Origin: Flaviflexus huanghaiensis
Lineage (GTDB): Bacteria; Actinomycetota; Actinomycetes; Actinomycetales; Actinomycetaceae
DNA length: 64,000 bases
Assembly (NCBI RefSeq): GCF_014118685.1
Contig: NZ_JACFAK010000010.1
Coordinates: 1 to 64,000 of the forward strand
Reading direction: 5' to 3'
Part shown: one piece after another, positions 35,250 through 44,095 of the stretch
Layout: each line of letters starts with the position of its first letter
Numbering within the stretch: position 1 is the first letter of the stretch
Position numbers and translations under genes: made by a program
Notes under the pieces: generated by a model
Database searches by the model: none
Told to the model about the DNA's origin: nothing
Seen by the model: only the letters and a program-made list of their open reading frames with translations

Positions 35250-35594
35250 ATGGCTGAACGATCGCTTCGCGGAATGAAAATTGGTGCGTCCTCGCTCGAG
35301 ACAGACGAGGGCGTGCGCTTTGTTCCGCGCCAGGACCATGAATACACCTGCCCGAACGGCCACGTGTTCCACAAGACTTTCGCTGAAGAAGCCGACGTGC
35401 CGGCACTCTGGGAGTGCCATTGCGGTGCGAATGCCCTCCTCAAGGACGCCTCAGAGCCGGAGGATGCGAAGAAGGCGAAGCCTCAGCGCACCCACTGGGA
35501 CATGCTGCTTGAGCGCCGTACCCTCGATGAGCTGGACGACCTCCTCAAGGAGCGGATGGCTCTTCTTGAGAAGCGGGGTCTTCGCAACCGCTGA
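35250..35594 (+). CDS. rbpA: RNA polymerase-binding protein RbpA
   Basis: This 114-residue transcription factor binds RNA polymerase and the principal sigma factor and stabilises open promoter complexes in actinobacteria. The N-terminal tail LRGMKIGASSLETDEGV is the conserved start. The core domain has Cys34, His38, Cys56 and Cys58 (YTCPNGH and WECHCGA), a zinc-binding pattern. KPQRTHWDMLLERRTLDELD is the basic linker and sigma-interacting helix. AAGGAG is followed by seven bases and ATG 35250. A clear terminator closes the gene, which is monocistronic. Confidence 0.95.
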   Translation: MAERSLRGMKIGASSLETDEGVRFVPRQDHEYTCPNGHVFHKTFAEEADVPALWECHCGANALLKDASEPEDAKKAKPQRTHWDMLLERRTLDELDDLLKERMALLEKRGLRNR

Positions 35595-35606
35595 TAGGCG
35601 AGATGC

Positions 35607-35631
35607 AACCGGGGGCCTGTGGCCCCCGGTT
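35607..35631 (+). terminator. Rho-independent terminator of rbpA
   Basis: AACCGGGGGCC (35607-35617) and GGCCCCCGGTT (35621-35631) form an 11-bp stem with loop TGT. It is followed by TGTCTTGTT, 13 bases after the rbpA stop. Confidence 0.9.
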
Positions 35632-35692
35632 TGTCTTGTTCGGCTCTATCGGGTCAAGCAGGATTCGCAACGATGGACCGTGAGCGCGTCAC

Positions 35693-36430
35693 TTAGCCTC
35701 GCAAGATTCCTTTCGCCTGCGTTGTGTGGTGACGAATGCCGCGGCGCGTTGATTCTTTGAGAGATTCAAAAAAGATCGTGGAGGACAGCTTCGACTGCCC
35801 CGCCTCGCGCTCGTGGAACGTGATGGGCTGCTCGACGACGTGAGCTCCCCTTTCGTGCATCCGCTGCGTCATGTCTGTCTGCCAGTAGTAGCCGACCACC
35901 TGGACGTCGGCGAGATTGATGTCGCGAAGTGCGTCGCAGCGGTAAACACGGAAGCCCGCCGTGATGTCGGTGAACGGTAGTCCGAGGGCAATGCGGTTAT
36001 AGACGTTGCCGAGACGAGACAGAAGCTGCCTCGACAGCGGCCAGTTCTCCACTCCCCCGCCAGGCACCCAGCGCGATCCAATGACAAGGTCAGGCTCGTC
36101 GGCACGCTCTGCACGCGCGAGCATCCTCACGAGATCGTCAGCCCGGTGGGAGCCGTCCGCGTCCATCTGTACGACATGCGTGTAGTCCTTTAGCGCCCAT
36201 CCGAACCCGGCGACGTACGCCGCGGCGAGCCCACCCTTGCCCGGTCGATGTAGCACCTTGAGATGTTCGTCTTCTGCTGACCTCGCGTCGGCCCAGGCAC
36301 CCGTGCCGTCTGGGGAATTGTCATCGACGACAAGGATGTCGATGTCGGGTAGCTCGGAACGGATCCGATCCACTGTCATCGGTAGTGCGTCGATCTCGTT
36401 GTATGTGGGAATGATGACGATCGGCTTCAC
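35693..36430 (-). CDS. ppm1: Polyprenol monophosphomannose synthase (GT2), Ppm/DPM1 type
   Basis: This 245-residue glycosyltransferase transfers mannose from GDP-mannose to polyprenyl phosphate, the donor for protein O-mannosylation and cell-envelope mannans. VIIPTYNEIDALP opens the GT-A fold, DILVVDDNSPDGTG is the nucleotide-binding motif, and VVQMDADGSH carries the DxD-type metal site. GSRWVPGGGVENW, LGLPFTDITAGFRVYR and EQPITFHEREAGQSKLS complete the DPM1 pattern. No C-terminal membrane segments follow, so it is the soluble DPM1-like form. GTG 36430 overlaps the lnt stop by four bases. In M. tuberculosis Lnt and Ppm are fused; here they are separate but coupled. Confidence 0.9.
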   Translation of the reverse strand: MKPIVIIPTYNEIDALPMTVDRIRSELPDIDILVVDDNSPDGTGAWADARSAEDEHLKVLHRPGKGGLAAAYVAGFGWALKDYTHVVQMDADGSHRADDLVRMLARAERADEPDLVIGSRWVPGGGVENWPLSRQLLSRLGNVYNRIALGLPFTDITAGFRVYRCDALRDINLADVQVVGYYWQTDMTQRMHERGAHVVEQPITFHEREAGQSKLSSTIFFESLKESTRRGIRHHTTQAKGILRG

Positions 36431-37917
36431 TGCCGTTCCTTCCTCAGTGTGAATGCCCAGATAAGGGCAAGGAGCGCGCCGCCCACCGCGACACCGCGGT
36501 AGACGTGGCCGAAGCGAGCTGCGGGGGTCAGGTCGTCGCGCAGCGGGATTGTCGCAGCCCCCGATGCGTTCGTCTGTTTCTCCGACTGCTGTATTACCGT
36601 GCCGTTGGGCATGACAACCCCGGAGACTCCCACGGTCGACACCTGGACGGCGGCGCGGGAGTATTCGACAGCTCGGAAGATTGTCTGCTTCATTTGCTGC
36701 TCTGACTCGGCGCTGTCCCCGAACGAGGCCGAGTTGACGGGGACGATAAGGGCCCGGCCGCCCGCGTTGACAGCATCTTGGACAACGGTGTCGACGGCGA
36801 TCTCGAAACAAATCGGCACAGCCAAGATCTCGGTCCGCGCACCGATCGGCACCTCGAGGACTGCGGGGCCCTCCCCGGGAAGCATGTCGGTTGTCACGAG
36901 GTCGACTGCTTCGGTGAAGCGCCGGAAGACGTCTCGTGAGGGGATGTACTCCCCGAACGGGACGGGGCGCGACTTCGAGTAGTGCGCAACCATCTCGCCG
37001 TCGACAACGAGCCCGTAGTCGTTGTAGCGCCCATTCTCTACGTATTCTTGGGTGCCGAGCAAGAGTGGGATGCCGGCGGTGAGACTGACCCGCCGGACGA
37101 TGGCAGCTGCCTCAGGGTCAACTCGGATGTCGCGGTCCGAAGCAGACTCCGGCCACAGGAGCAGGTCGATCTGTTCCGAGTTCGCGAGCAGCCGCTCCGT
37201 TTCTTCTTCGGTGCGCAACGTGACGTTGAGGGCTCTGCCGGAGTCGTGATCGCCCCTGTCCGGACCTCCCTGCACCCATCCGACCGTGAGGGAGTCGGAG
37301 CCGCGCACCGACAGCGGGATGGTGAGGCAGGCGGCCACGGCGATGACAGCACCGAGCGCAGTCGCGAGGCCTGCGACCCTCGGCCCGTTGTACAGCCAGC
37401 GCACCGCAGTTGCGAGAAGGAGGGCAAGAAGAACGGTGAGGAACGTGACGCCGACGGCGGCGATGTAGGGGGACGTGCGGAGCAGGGGCGTGCCAACTTG
37501 GGAGTAGGCGACCATGCCCCACGGAAACCCGCCCCACGGCCAGTTCGTTCGGATAACTTCGATGCCGGCGAAGGCGACGGCACCGAGAATCGACGCCGGT
37601 ATCCCCTTCATCGGGGACAACCCCGCCCATATCGCACCGACGAGGCCGATGAAGAGGGCTTGGGACAGGCTGAGTGCGACCCACGGTAGGGTCTCCCCCA
37701 CGGCTATCCGCGTCCACTCGACGAGCGGCAAGAAGAACGCGAGCCCCCACACCGTGCCCGCCACGGAGCCAAACAGCATTCCGCGGGCGCGGGTGACGTG
37801 CGCGAGGATGATGAGTGCGGGAAACGCAAGGATCGGGAGATCGACAGGGTCGAACGATGCCCACATGAGGCCCCCGCCGAGGGCGGAGGCGAGGAGTAGC
37901 AAAGCGGAGCGCACCAC
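36427..37917 (-). CDS. lnt: Apolipoprotein N-acyltransferase
   Basis: This 496-residue membrane enzyme adds the third acyl chain to the N-terminal Cys of lipoproteins. About six N-terminal hydrophobic segments (residues 5-185) precede a nitrilase-type domain at about 215-460. LLWPESASD holds the catalytic Glu, YSKSRPVPFGEYIPSRD the Lys region, and LAVPICFEI the catalytic Cys. A final membrane segment is at about 470-490. The presence of a lipoprotein substrate-binding protein in this window fits its role. The following gene, ppm1, overlaps by four bases, giving a two-gene operon. Confidence 0.9.
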   Translation of the reverse strand: MVRSALLLLASALGGGLMWASFDPVDLPILAFPALIILAHVTRARGMLFGSVAGTVWGLAFFLPLVEWTRIAVGETLPWVALSLSQALFIGLVGAIWAGLSPMKGIPASILGAVAFAGIEVIRTNWPWGGFPWGMVAYSQVGTPLLRTSPYIAAVGVTFLTVLLALLLATAVRWLYNGPRVAGLATALGAVIAVAACLTIPLSVRGSDSLTVGWVQGGPDRGDHDSGRALNVTLRTEEETERLLANSEQIDLLLWPESASDRDIRVDPEAAAIVRRVSLTAGIPLLLGTQEYVENGRYNDYGLVVDGEMVAHYSKSRPVPFGEYIPSRDVFRRFTEAVDLVTTDMLPGEGPAVLEVPIGARTEILAVPICFEIAVDTVVQDAVNAGGRALIVPVNSASFGDSAESEQQMKQTIFRAVEYSRAAVQVSTVGVSGVVMPNGTVIQQSEKQTNASGAATIPLRDDLTPAARFGHVYRGVAVGGALLALIWAFTLRKERQ

Positions 37918-37929
37918 ATCACACTACCG

Positions 37930-38000
37930 AAAAAAATCCCGCCGCCACTCCCTCGGGCCGTTGGCGCGAGTCCAACGTTTTCTAACGGAGCAGCGGCGGG
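37930..38000 (-). terminator. Large terminator of the paf-tat-helY operon
   Basis: Read on the minus strand, CCCGCCGC (38000-37993) pairs with GCGGCGGG (37945-37938), extended by CTCC/GGAG after a two-base mismatch. An inner hairpin CGTTGG-7-CCAACG sits in the loop. A T-run (ATTTTTTTC) follows at once at 37937-37929. It separates helY from lnt. Confidence 0.75.
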
Positions 38001-38131
38001 TGCACAAGACGAACTCATGCATCCCTGCAAGCGTATTGACCTCTGTGTCGCTGTGCAAATCTTTACTGCGCGAAGATGGGTGGACGCACGGGGTGACGCC
38101 CTAATGACGGCGTGTTGTCGACACCGGCGCG

Positions 38132-40747
38132 TCAGATTGACATCGTGACGCCGGGCCGTTCGAGGAGCCTGCGGGCAGTTGCCGCCGTGTCTGAGGTCGG
38201 CGACCCCTCGGTTGCGTGCATGACCTGAGTGAGAAGGTCGCCGGTGCGGCGAAGCCCGTTGATGAAATCTCCCGGTAGCAGTTGCGACATGCTGAGGCAC
38301 GTCTGGAGCGTCGCTCCGTCCGCCCAGGCGACAACGGCCGACGTTGGATGTGCAGAAATCTCAGGCTGTCGATCGAGCCCGTAACGTTCCTCAAGGTCAG
38401 TGAGAAATTCGAGATTGTGGCGCATCACCCGCCAGGCGAGCGGGTCCGCCGGTGGGTTCGACCGGCCCCTGCGGTCCTTAAAGGAGAACGCCGCCATCAT
38501 CCCCGCCAGCATCGCTGGCGACAGGCCCGCGATATGTGGATCCTTCAGGCACTCATAGATGAGCAGATCAGCCGATGAATGGAGACTGCGCAACGGTTTC
38601 GCGCCCGTGCCGAGGACATAGTCACCCGGCTCGCCCTTGAGGATCCCGAGGGTGGCGAGCAGATCGCATGTCGCGTCAAACTCGGCACCGACAGAGTCGT
38701 CGTAGGATTCCGCGAGATCGGCTAGGCTCTCGAGCTGCCGGCTGAGCGTCCGATAGGCCGCCGCAGCGTCAACATGGGCCTCCCGATCGGGGCACGCGTG
38801 GACGGGATGGGCGAGGAGTTGCGGGCTCTCCCGCACCGCTCCCCTATCCCACGACTCGAGCAGATCATCGTCGAGGCCGATCTCGACCCGCTCCGCTACG
38901 AGGTCTGTGATGTGGCTGGCGAGGACGTGGCGCTGGGCCGGGTCACGTAGCTTCATTCCAGATGGGAGCTCATATTCGCCAACGTGTCGAAGTTCGGAGC
39001 GCACCTCATCACGGCGGAGCCACACGAGGTCCCCCATCCACGTCGCAACCCGCAGGCGTTCCCCGTCGACCTGCGTGACGTAGGCGTACTCAAGAGACGT
39101 TCCGTCGGCGTACGCAACGATCTCCCCGCCGTAGGCCCAGTCGAACGAACTGGCGACCCGCTCCCGATAGGCACGCTTCGCTTTCTTTCTCGCGGAAGAG
39201 CTGGCCCTGCCAGCCCGGTTACGAAGCTCGATGTACTCGGCCACGTCTCCGAGCTCGCACAGGCCCTGCAGACGGGCCGCTTCCCGCTCGTGCGCGATGC
39301 GGACGCGCTCGCGGGTCACCTCGAGTTGCGCGAGCTCCCGGTTGCGCTGGAACTGCGCGAACGAGCGGGCAAGGAGGGCTCTCGCGCTCTCGTACTCGTG
39401 CTCAGCCAGCACGTTGACAACCGTGTTGTACGACGGGAAGAAGGCGGATATGAGGGGTTCAAGCTCGCCTGCGCCGAGGGAGAGGAGCACGTCCGGATCG
39501 GTGTCCGTGCTCGCGATGACGAGAGTGTGGCCGACATCGTCTTTACCGCGGCGGCCGGCTCTGCCGATGAGCTGCGTGTACTCGATGCCGGTGAGGTCGG
39601 CGAACTCGGTGCCATTGAATTTGAGGAGCGACTCGATGACGGTTGTCCGAACCGGCATGTCGATCCCGAGAGCGAGAGTTCCGGTGGCGTAGACGAGCTT
39701 GAGCAGGCCGCGCTGCATGAGGCGCTCGATGATCTCTTTGAACGGCGGGTAGACCCCGGCGTGGTGCGCCGCATATCCCGACGCGAGGGCACGTTCGAAG
39801 GACCGGAACCTCAGAACCTCCTGATCCTCGTCTGTGAGTTCCTCACGAATCGGGTCGAGCGCCTGGTGGATGAGCTTCCGCTCATGCCTGGTTGTGAGGA
39901 AGATGCCATCCTTGACGAGGTCCCGAACCGCCTCATCGCAACCCTTGCGGGAGAAGATGAAATGGATGGCGGGGAGGAGACCGCGCTCCTCCATGAGCCT
40001 CAAGACTCTCTGCCGCTGTGCCGGACCTATTCTCTCCGGTAGCTTCTTGTTTTCCAGCGCCGTCAGAGCTTTCCGGTTCGGGTTTCTGCCCGCGCCGAGC
40101 GTTGCGGAAGGGCCGCCCTCATAGAGATCGTGCAGCCTGTTGCCAACAACGACCTGCTGGAGCAGTGGGACGGGACGGAGGTTCGTGTGGACAAGCCGGG
40201 TGTTGCCGCGAACCGACTCGAGCCAGGCATGGAATTCATCCGCGTTCGCGACTGTCGCGGACAGTGAGACAACGCGGACGGACCGGTCGAGTTCGAGGAT
40301 AACCTCCTCCCACGTGGGCCCGCGCTCCGCGTCGGCGAGGTAATGAACTTCGTCGAGGATGACGTAGCCGAGGTCGGACAGGTCGTCACCGGCGTAGAGA
40401 AGGTTTCGGAGAACCTCGGTCGTCATGACGACGATGCGGGCGCCCCGGTTGAGGGTGACGTCCCCAGTCATGAGCCCGACCGAATCGCTCCCGTAGCGGT
40501 CGACGAGCTCTCGGTATTTCTGGTTGGACAGGGCCTTGATTGGGGTTGTGTAAATGCAGTTCGTCGACGTTGCGAACGCCATCTCGACCGCGAAGAGGGC
40601 AACCATCGTTTTACCGGCTCCGGTGGGCGCACAGAGGAGCACATCGTGTCCGTCCTCGAGAGCCTGGGATGCGTCGACCTGGAAATCGTCAAGCTCGAAA
40701 CCGAGAGCCGACACAGAGTCCTTGTAATGATCGAGGTAGATGCCCAC
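38132..40747 (-). CDS. helY: DEAD/DEAH-box (Ski2/Mtr4-like) RNA helicase HelY
   Basis: This 871-residue superfamily-2 helicase has the following motifs. Motif I is APTGAGKTMVALFA (about residue 45), motif II is VILDEVHYLAD, and motif III VSLSATVAN. TGTLALGIDMPVRT and QLIGRAGRRG make motifs V and VI. The C-terminal region contains the DSHCT domain (about 700-860), which marks the Ski2/Mtr4 lineage rather than RecQ-like enzymes. HelY proteins are widespread in actinobacteria next to tatAC and pafBC; the role is thought to be RNA processing or decay. It is the last gene of the minus-strand operon and is followed by a strong terminator. Confidence 0.88.
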   Translation of the reverse strand: MGIYLDHYKDSVSALGFELDDFQVDASQALEDGHDVLLCAPTGAGKTMVALFAVEMAFATSTNCIYTTPIKALSNQKYRELVDRYGSDSVGLMTGDVTLNRGARIVVMTTEVLRNLLYAGDDLSDLGYVILDEVHYLADAERGPTWEEVILELDRSVRVVSLSATVANADEFHAWLESVRGNTRLVHTNLRPVPLLQQVVVGNRLHDLYEGGPSATLGAGRNPNRKALTALENKKLPERIGPAQRQRVLRLMEERGLLPAIHFIFSRKGCDEAVRDLVKDGIFLTTRHERKLIHQALDPIREELTDEDQEVLRFRSFERALASGYAAHHAGVYPPFKEIIERLMQRGLLKLVYATGTLALGIDMPVRTTVIESLLKFNGTEFADLTGIEYTQLIGRAGRRGKDDVGHTLVIASTDTDPDVLLSLGAGELEPLISAFFPSYNTVVNVLAEHEYESARALLARSFAQFQRNRELAQLEVTRERVRIAHEREAARLQGLCELGDVAEYIELRNRAGRASSSARKKAKRAYRERVASSFDWAYGGEIVAYADGTSLEYAYVTQVDGERLRVATWMGDLVWLRRDEVRSELRHVGEYELPSGMKLRDPAQRHVLASHITDLVAERVEIGLDDDLLESWDRGAVRESPQLLAHPVHACPDREAHVDAAAAYRTLSRQLESLADLAESYDDSVGAEFDATCDLLATLGILKGEPGDYVLGTGAKPLRSLHSSADLLIYECLKDPHIAGLSPAMLAGMMAAFSFKDRRGRSNPPADPLAWRVMRHNLEFLTDLEERYGLDRQPEISAHPTSAVVAWADGATLQTCLSMSQLLPGDFINGLRRTGDLLTQVMHATEGSPTSDTAATARRLLERPGVTMSI

Positions 40748-40823
40748 GTGGTCAGGCTAGTCGACCGCGGCTCAAACATGCCAAAGATCGCCCGGTGCGG
40801 CGAGCTACGAGGCTACTGAGCCG

Positions 40824-41726
40824 TCAACAGAGGAATCGGAGCGAACGCGGCAACACGGTGACAGTGACTGGGAGCGGGCCGACCTCTTCGCCATCGACCA
40901 TGGCTGTCACTCCCTCGCCGACGGTGTCGATGACAACACTGTCCGTACGGTACTGATGGACAGAATCCGCCTCGAGGTGACGGCCCTTGTAAAGCTTCGG
41001 GAAGACCGAGAGGAATTCGGGCAGGGAGAGCGGTTTCGCGAGGATGAGTTCGAGCACTCCATCCTCTCCGTCCGACTCTGGCGAGATTGTGAGACCGCCC
41101 CCAAACGAGCTGAGATTGGCGACGGCGACAAGCAGGGCATCGCCTGTGTTCGTTCGACCACCGACATCAACCCGGTACGTCCGCGGCGAATAGCCGGGTA
41201 GCTTCGCTATGATGGCGCGCAGGTAGCGGGCGTGCCCATGCGGCCACCTGTAGCCATTCGCGGCCTTGTTGACGATCGCGTCAAGACCGGCGGAGAGCAC
41301 TGCCAGCCCATACCGCGTTCCGTGGCTACCCGTAATCTTCATGACGTCGAGCGCGGTCGGTTCGGGTTCCTCCAGTGCTGGCAGGAGCCGTTCGACTCCT
41401 GATTCCCACGTCGTACCGAGTCCGAGGGCGCGCGCGATGTCGTTGCCTGTTCCGAATGGGACGTGGCCGAGGAAAAGATCCGTTCCAACAAGATGTTGTA
41501 TGGCGAGATGGATCGTCCCATCACCGCCCATCGTGACAATTCCGTCGACCATGCGGCTTTGAACTGCGCGCCCTATGAGGTTGCGAGTTTCGTCCACTGT
41601 TGGGGCACCGAGAGGGACGATGTGATGCCCGGCGGATTCTAACCGCCGGGCAGCCTCTCGACCGAGTGTCAGGCCTCGTCCCGCTCCCGCTGAGGGGCTG
41701 ACGACGAGGCCTAGGGCTGAAGCCAA
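40824..41726 (-). CDS. Diacylglycerol kinase-family lipid kinase
   Basis: This 300-residue protein has the DAGK catalytic domain. VVSPSAGAGRGL starts it, VTMGGDGTIHLAIQHLVG is the GGDGT ATP-binding motif (about residues 66-70), and PFGTGNDIARALGL is the conserved GTGND segment. A C-terminal beta-sandwich contains LSSFGGGLTISPESDGEDG and VTAMVDGEE, matching YegS/DgkB-like enzymes. It phosphorylates a lipid alcohol such as diacylglycerol; the substrate is not certain. It overlaps the end of tatC by 16 bases and belongs to that operon. Confidence 0.87.
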   Translation of the reverse strand: MASALGLVVSPSAGAGRGLTLGREAARRLESAGHHIVPLGAPTVDETRNLIGRAVQSRMVDGIVTMGGDGTIHLAIQHLVGTDLFLGHVPFGTGNDIARALGLGTTWESGVERLLPALEEPEPTALDVMKITGSHGTRYGLAVLSAGLDAIVNKAANGYRWPHGHARYLRAIIAKLPGYSPRTYRVDVGGRTNTGDALLVAVANLSSFGGGLTISPESDGEDGVLELILAKPLSLPEFLSVFPKLYKGRHLEADSVHQYRTDSVVIDTVGEGVTAMVDGEEVGPLPVTVTVLPRSLRFLC

Positions 41727-42535
41727 TCCTCGCCCTCGCTCTCATCCCCGAGCAGTTCTCCCAGCTCCGCAGCGCGGCGCTTGAGCTTGCGTTTGTCGTG
41801 GATGATGGCGATGCCGGTGGCCGCGAAGTAAAAGACGATCATCGGGGTGAGGATGCCGAGCATCGACCACGCGTCGGGCAACGGGTTGACCATCGCGGCG
41901 AAGATCGAGCAGCCGACGACCGCCCATCGCCAGCCGCGTAGGAAGCTCGTGCCTTTGATGACGCCGACGAAGTTCGCTCCGACCATGACAACGGGCAGGA
42001 GGAAGCTGATACCGAAGGCGCCGATGATCTGCATGAAAAATCGGTAGTAGGTTCGCGCGTCGAGGATATTGACGGCGAACTCTGGTGCGAAGCCGGTGAG
42101 GATGACAACGGCTCGCGGCAGGATGAACCAACCGAGAAGCCCGCCGAGGAGGAAGAGGATAACCGCGGTGAACGTGAAGCTGAGCGCGAGAACCTTCTCC
42201 TTGCGCCTCAGCGCGGGTGCGATGAAGAGCCAGATCTGGAGGATCCACCACGGGGAGGAGATGAAGACGCCGATGAAGGCCGCCATCTTCAACTGCAACT
42301 CGAAGCCGACGCCGACTGTCGCGAAGTTTAACTCTGCGTTGCCGCCGCGCTCGTTGATGCCCTCGAGAGGTTGCACCATGAGTGTGGCAAGCGGCTCATA
42401 GAGGAACCAGCCCGCGACCGATGCGAGGGCGATGCCAATGAGGGCATAGAGGAACCGGTTCCGGAGTTCTCGCAGATGCTGGGCGAGCGGCATCCGCCCT
42501 TCCGGATCACGGCGTTTCGTGATCCGCTCGGTCAC
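41711..42535 (-). CDS. tatC: Twin-arginine translocase subunit TatC
   Basis: This 274-residue protein has six hydrophobic segments. It begins MPLAQHLRELRNRFLYALIG, which contains the TatC N-terminal signature (HL.ELR.R) that binds the twin-arginine signal peptide. FIGVFISSPWWILQIWLFIAPAL includes the conserved PW...Q.W.F..PAL loop. FGISFLLPVVMVGANFVGV (F...F..PV) follows, and SMLGILTPMIVFYFAATGIAI is the last hairpin. The C-terminal tail is acidic and basic (KLKRRAAELGEL). It overlaps the tatA stop by four bases. Confidence 0.95.
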   Translation of the reverse strand: MTERITKRRDPEGRMPLAQHLRELRNRFLYALIGIALASVAGWFLYEPLATLMVQPLEGINERGGNAELNFATVGVGFELQLKMAAFIGVFISSPWWILQIWLFIAPALRRKEKVLALSFTFTAVILFLLGGLLGWFILPRAVVILTGFAPEFAVNILDARTYYRFFMQIIGAFGISFLLPVVMVGANFVGVIKGTSFLRGWRWAVVGCSIFAAMVNPLPDAWSMLGILTPMIVFYFAATGIAIIHDKRKLKRRAAELGELLGDESEGEDWLQP

Positions 42536-42795
42536 TGGCGCGGTTTATCCTCATCGCGCCGATCGTCGTGTGGCGCGGTGGCGTCATAGCTGGACTGCGG
42601 GGCCTCGCCCTGCGGAGGTTCAGTGGTGCGCGGCGGCGTGCTCGGGTTGGTGTCCTCACGAAGTTCGGTGACTTCCTTCTTGAACACCTTCATCGACTTG
42701 CCGACTGAGCTGGCGATCGTCGGTAGCTTCGCAGCGCCGAAGACGAGGACGAGAACGAGCAGGATAATGAGAATTTCCCAACCGCTAAGTTTCAT
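42532..42795 (-). CDS. tatA: Twin-arginine translocase subunit TatA
   Basis: This 87-residue protein has one N-terminal membrane helix (WEILIILLVLVLVFGAAKLP), the FG motif and the amphipathic helix (SVGKSMKVFKKEV). A polar tail rich in Pro and Thr follows. It oligomerises to form the Tat translocation pore with TatC. A TatB homologue is not evident in the window. It starts 36 bp after the small upstream membrane-protein gene and overlaps tatC by four bases. Confidence 0.93.
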   Translation of the reverse strand: MKLSGWEILIILLVLVLVFGAAKLPTIASSVGKSMKVFKKEVTELREDTNPSTPPRTTEPPQGEAPQSSYDATAPHDDRRDEDKPRQ

Positions 42796-42839
42796 TGTGA
42801 GCTCCCTAGTGTGTCTACGACATGTACTCTATCCCGATT

Positions 42840-43121
42840 TTACCCGGGGTAAATTTCCGACCACCGTTCGATGGTCCTACGCTCCCTTTGTATTCGGCCA
42901 CATTTTCTCATCTGTGAGTTGCGGGCGAGGGTCGCGATGGGTGACTCGGTCGGACGAGCCGGACGCGGTGGCGCCTCAACCGCTCCCAGGCGCTCGGCGG
43001 ACATGCTCAGCGACTCCCCGAGACGTTTCGCAGCACGCCAGTTGAGTCGCACCGTCCGGAACACGTCCCACGCGAAATAAGCGATCGCGGCGACGATGAG
43101 AAGAATGACAAGCGTCGTCAC
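42840..43121 (-). CDS. Small single-pass membrane protein in the pafC-tatA interval
   Basis: This 93-residue protein has a hydrophobic N-terminus MTTLVILLIVAAIAYFAWDV (about residues 4-20) and a basic C-terminal region with RNWRAAKRLGES-like charge. The gene overlaps the pafC stop by four bases (43118-43121), so it is translated with pafC. In mycobacteria tatA follows pafC directly; this extra small gene is an addition in this genome. I recognise no family. It could be an envelope component linked to Tat. Confidence 0.6.
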   Translation of the reverse strand: MTTLVILLIVAAIAYFAWDVFRTVRLNWRAAKRLGESLSMSAERLGAVEAPPRPARPTESPIATLARNSQMRKCGRIQRERRTIERWSEIYPG

Positions 43122-44095
43122 TGGACCTCCAACATGGCTCGAGCCTGCTCAGCGACGGCCTGGCGGACCTCGGGTGGGTTGATGTCGAGCAGATCCGTGC
43201 CGATCTTCAGTGCGGACTCTCGAACCCACGTCGTCGAGACTGCCCTCACGGTGATGTCGAGCCTGTCGCCGTGACTCGTGACATGAGCTCCCGGGGTGCT
43301 CTCAGCAAACCACGCCGCGCCCGTCTTGACGGTGAATGTGACGGCGAAGCCATCAATCGGCTTCGGATCGGAGTTCTTCTTGAGAGTTCGGCGGGCACGG
43401 TTTGCCTCTGTCGACGACACGGCCTCCCCCACCGACGCGTTCGACATCCGGTCGAGGCGGAACCACCGCAGTTCGGTCTTGTCTTGGAGCGCAGCGAGAT
43501 AGCCGTCGGTCTCCGACAGGACGGCGCAGGGAATGACAGTGCGGGTCGTGACCTTCTCGGTGAGCCCACCCGGGCCGTGGTAGTCGAATGTCAGGCGTCG
43601 CGACTCCCGCAGGGCCTGCCACGTGCAGTCGAGCACGTCCTGGGAGCTATCTGGTACGGGCGGCTCCGCTCCGACGGTGCCCCCGGTCGCCGAGCGGATC
43701 TTCTCGCGCACGGTGCGCAACGATTCCGCCGCATCCGAGCCCGGGTGAAGGAGTTTGAGGACCTGGTCGATCATCCCGATCGACACAGCAGCCTCGCCGA
43801 GGGTGAGGTAGACGAGCGGATCGTCGTACTTCGTTGGCGTGTAGGTCACCCAGTTGTCGCGAGCGAAGACGAGGTCGGAATCGTCATCATCGTCCTCGGT
43901 ATCGACGGCGATCTCGATGAAGTAGAAGCCAGGCCGGCTCTCGACCTCTGTGAGCATGAGGGTCTTGAGAGCGTCCACCGTGTTGGTGAGGGACAGATCG
44001 AAGACGTCGGCGATCTCTCCGACCGTCGTCTGGCGGGTGTTGATGATGAAGGCGGCCATGGAGGTGAGTAGGACAACGTCAGGTTTCGCCATCAC
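43118..44095 (-). CDS. pafC: WYL-domain regulator PafC
   Basis: This 325-residue protein has an N-terminal winged helix (LTSMAAFIINTRQTTVGEIADVF) and a WYL domain at about 165-240. RLTFDYHGPGGLTEK and RTVIPCAVLSETDGYLAALQ are the WYL parts. A WCX-like C-terminal extension follows. PafB and PafC form the heterodimeric activator of the mycobacterial DNA-damage response that does not use RecA/LexA; the WYL domains are thought to sense single-stranded DNA. It overlaps pafB by four bases. Confidence 0.85.
   Translation of the reverse strand: MMAKPDVVLLTSMAAFIINTRQTTVGEIADVFDLSLTNTVDALKTLMLTEVESRPGFYFIEIAVDTEDDDDDSDLVFARDNWVTYTPTKYDDPLVYLTLGEAAVSIGMIDQVLKLLHPGSDAAESLRTVREKIRSATGGTVGAEPPVPDSSQDVLDCTWQALRESRRLTFDYHGPGGLTEKVTTRTVIPCAVLSETDGYLAALQDKTELRWFRLDRMSNASVGEAVSSTEANRARRTLKKNSDPKPIDGFAVTFTVKTGAAWFAESTPGAHVTSHGDRLDITVRAVSTTWVRESALKIGTDLLDINPPEVRQAVAEQARAMLEVQ

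Noticed and set aside
38984-40042. A 352-codon plus-strand open frame inside helY
   Set aside because: It is the antisense shadow of the helicase gene, with composition typical of such shadows.
43271-44071. A 266-codon plus-strand open frame opposite pafC
   Set aside because: High-GC codon bias opens long frames antisense to real genes. It has no motif, and pafC is clear on the other strand.
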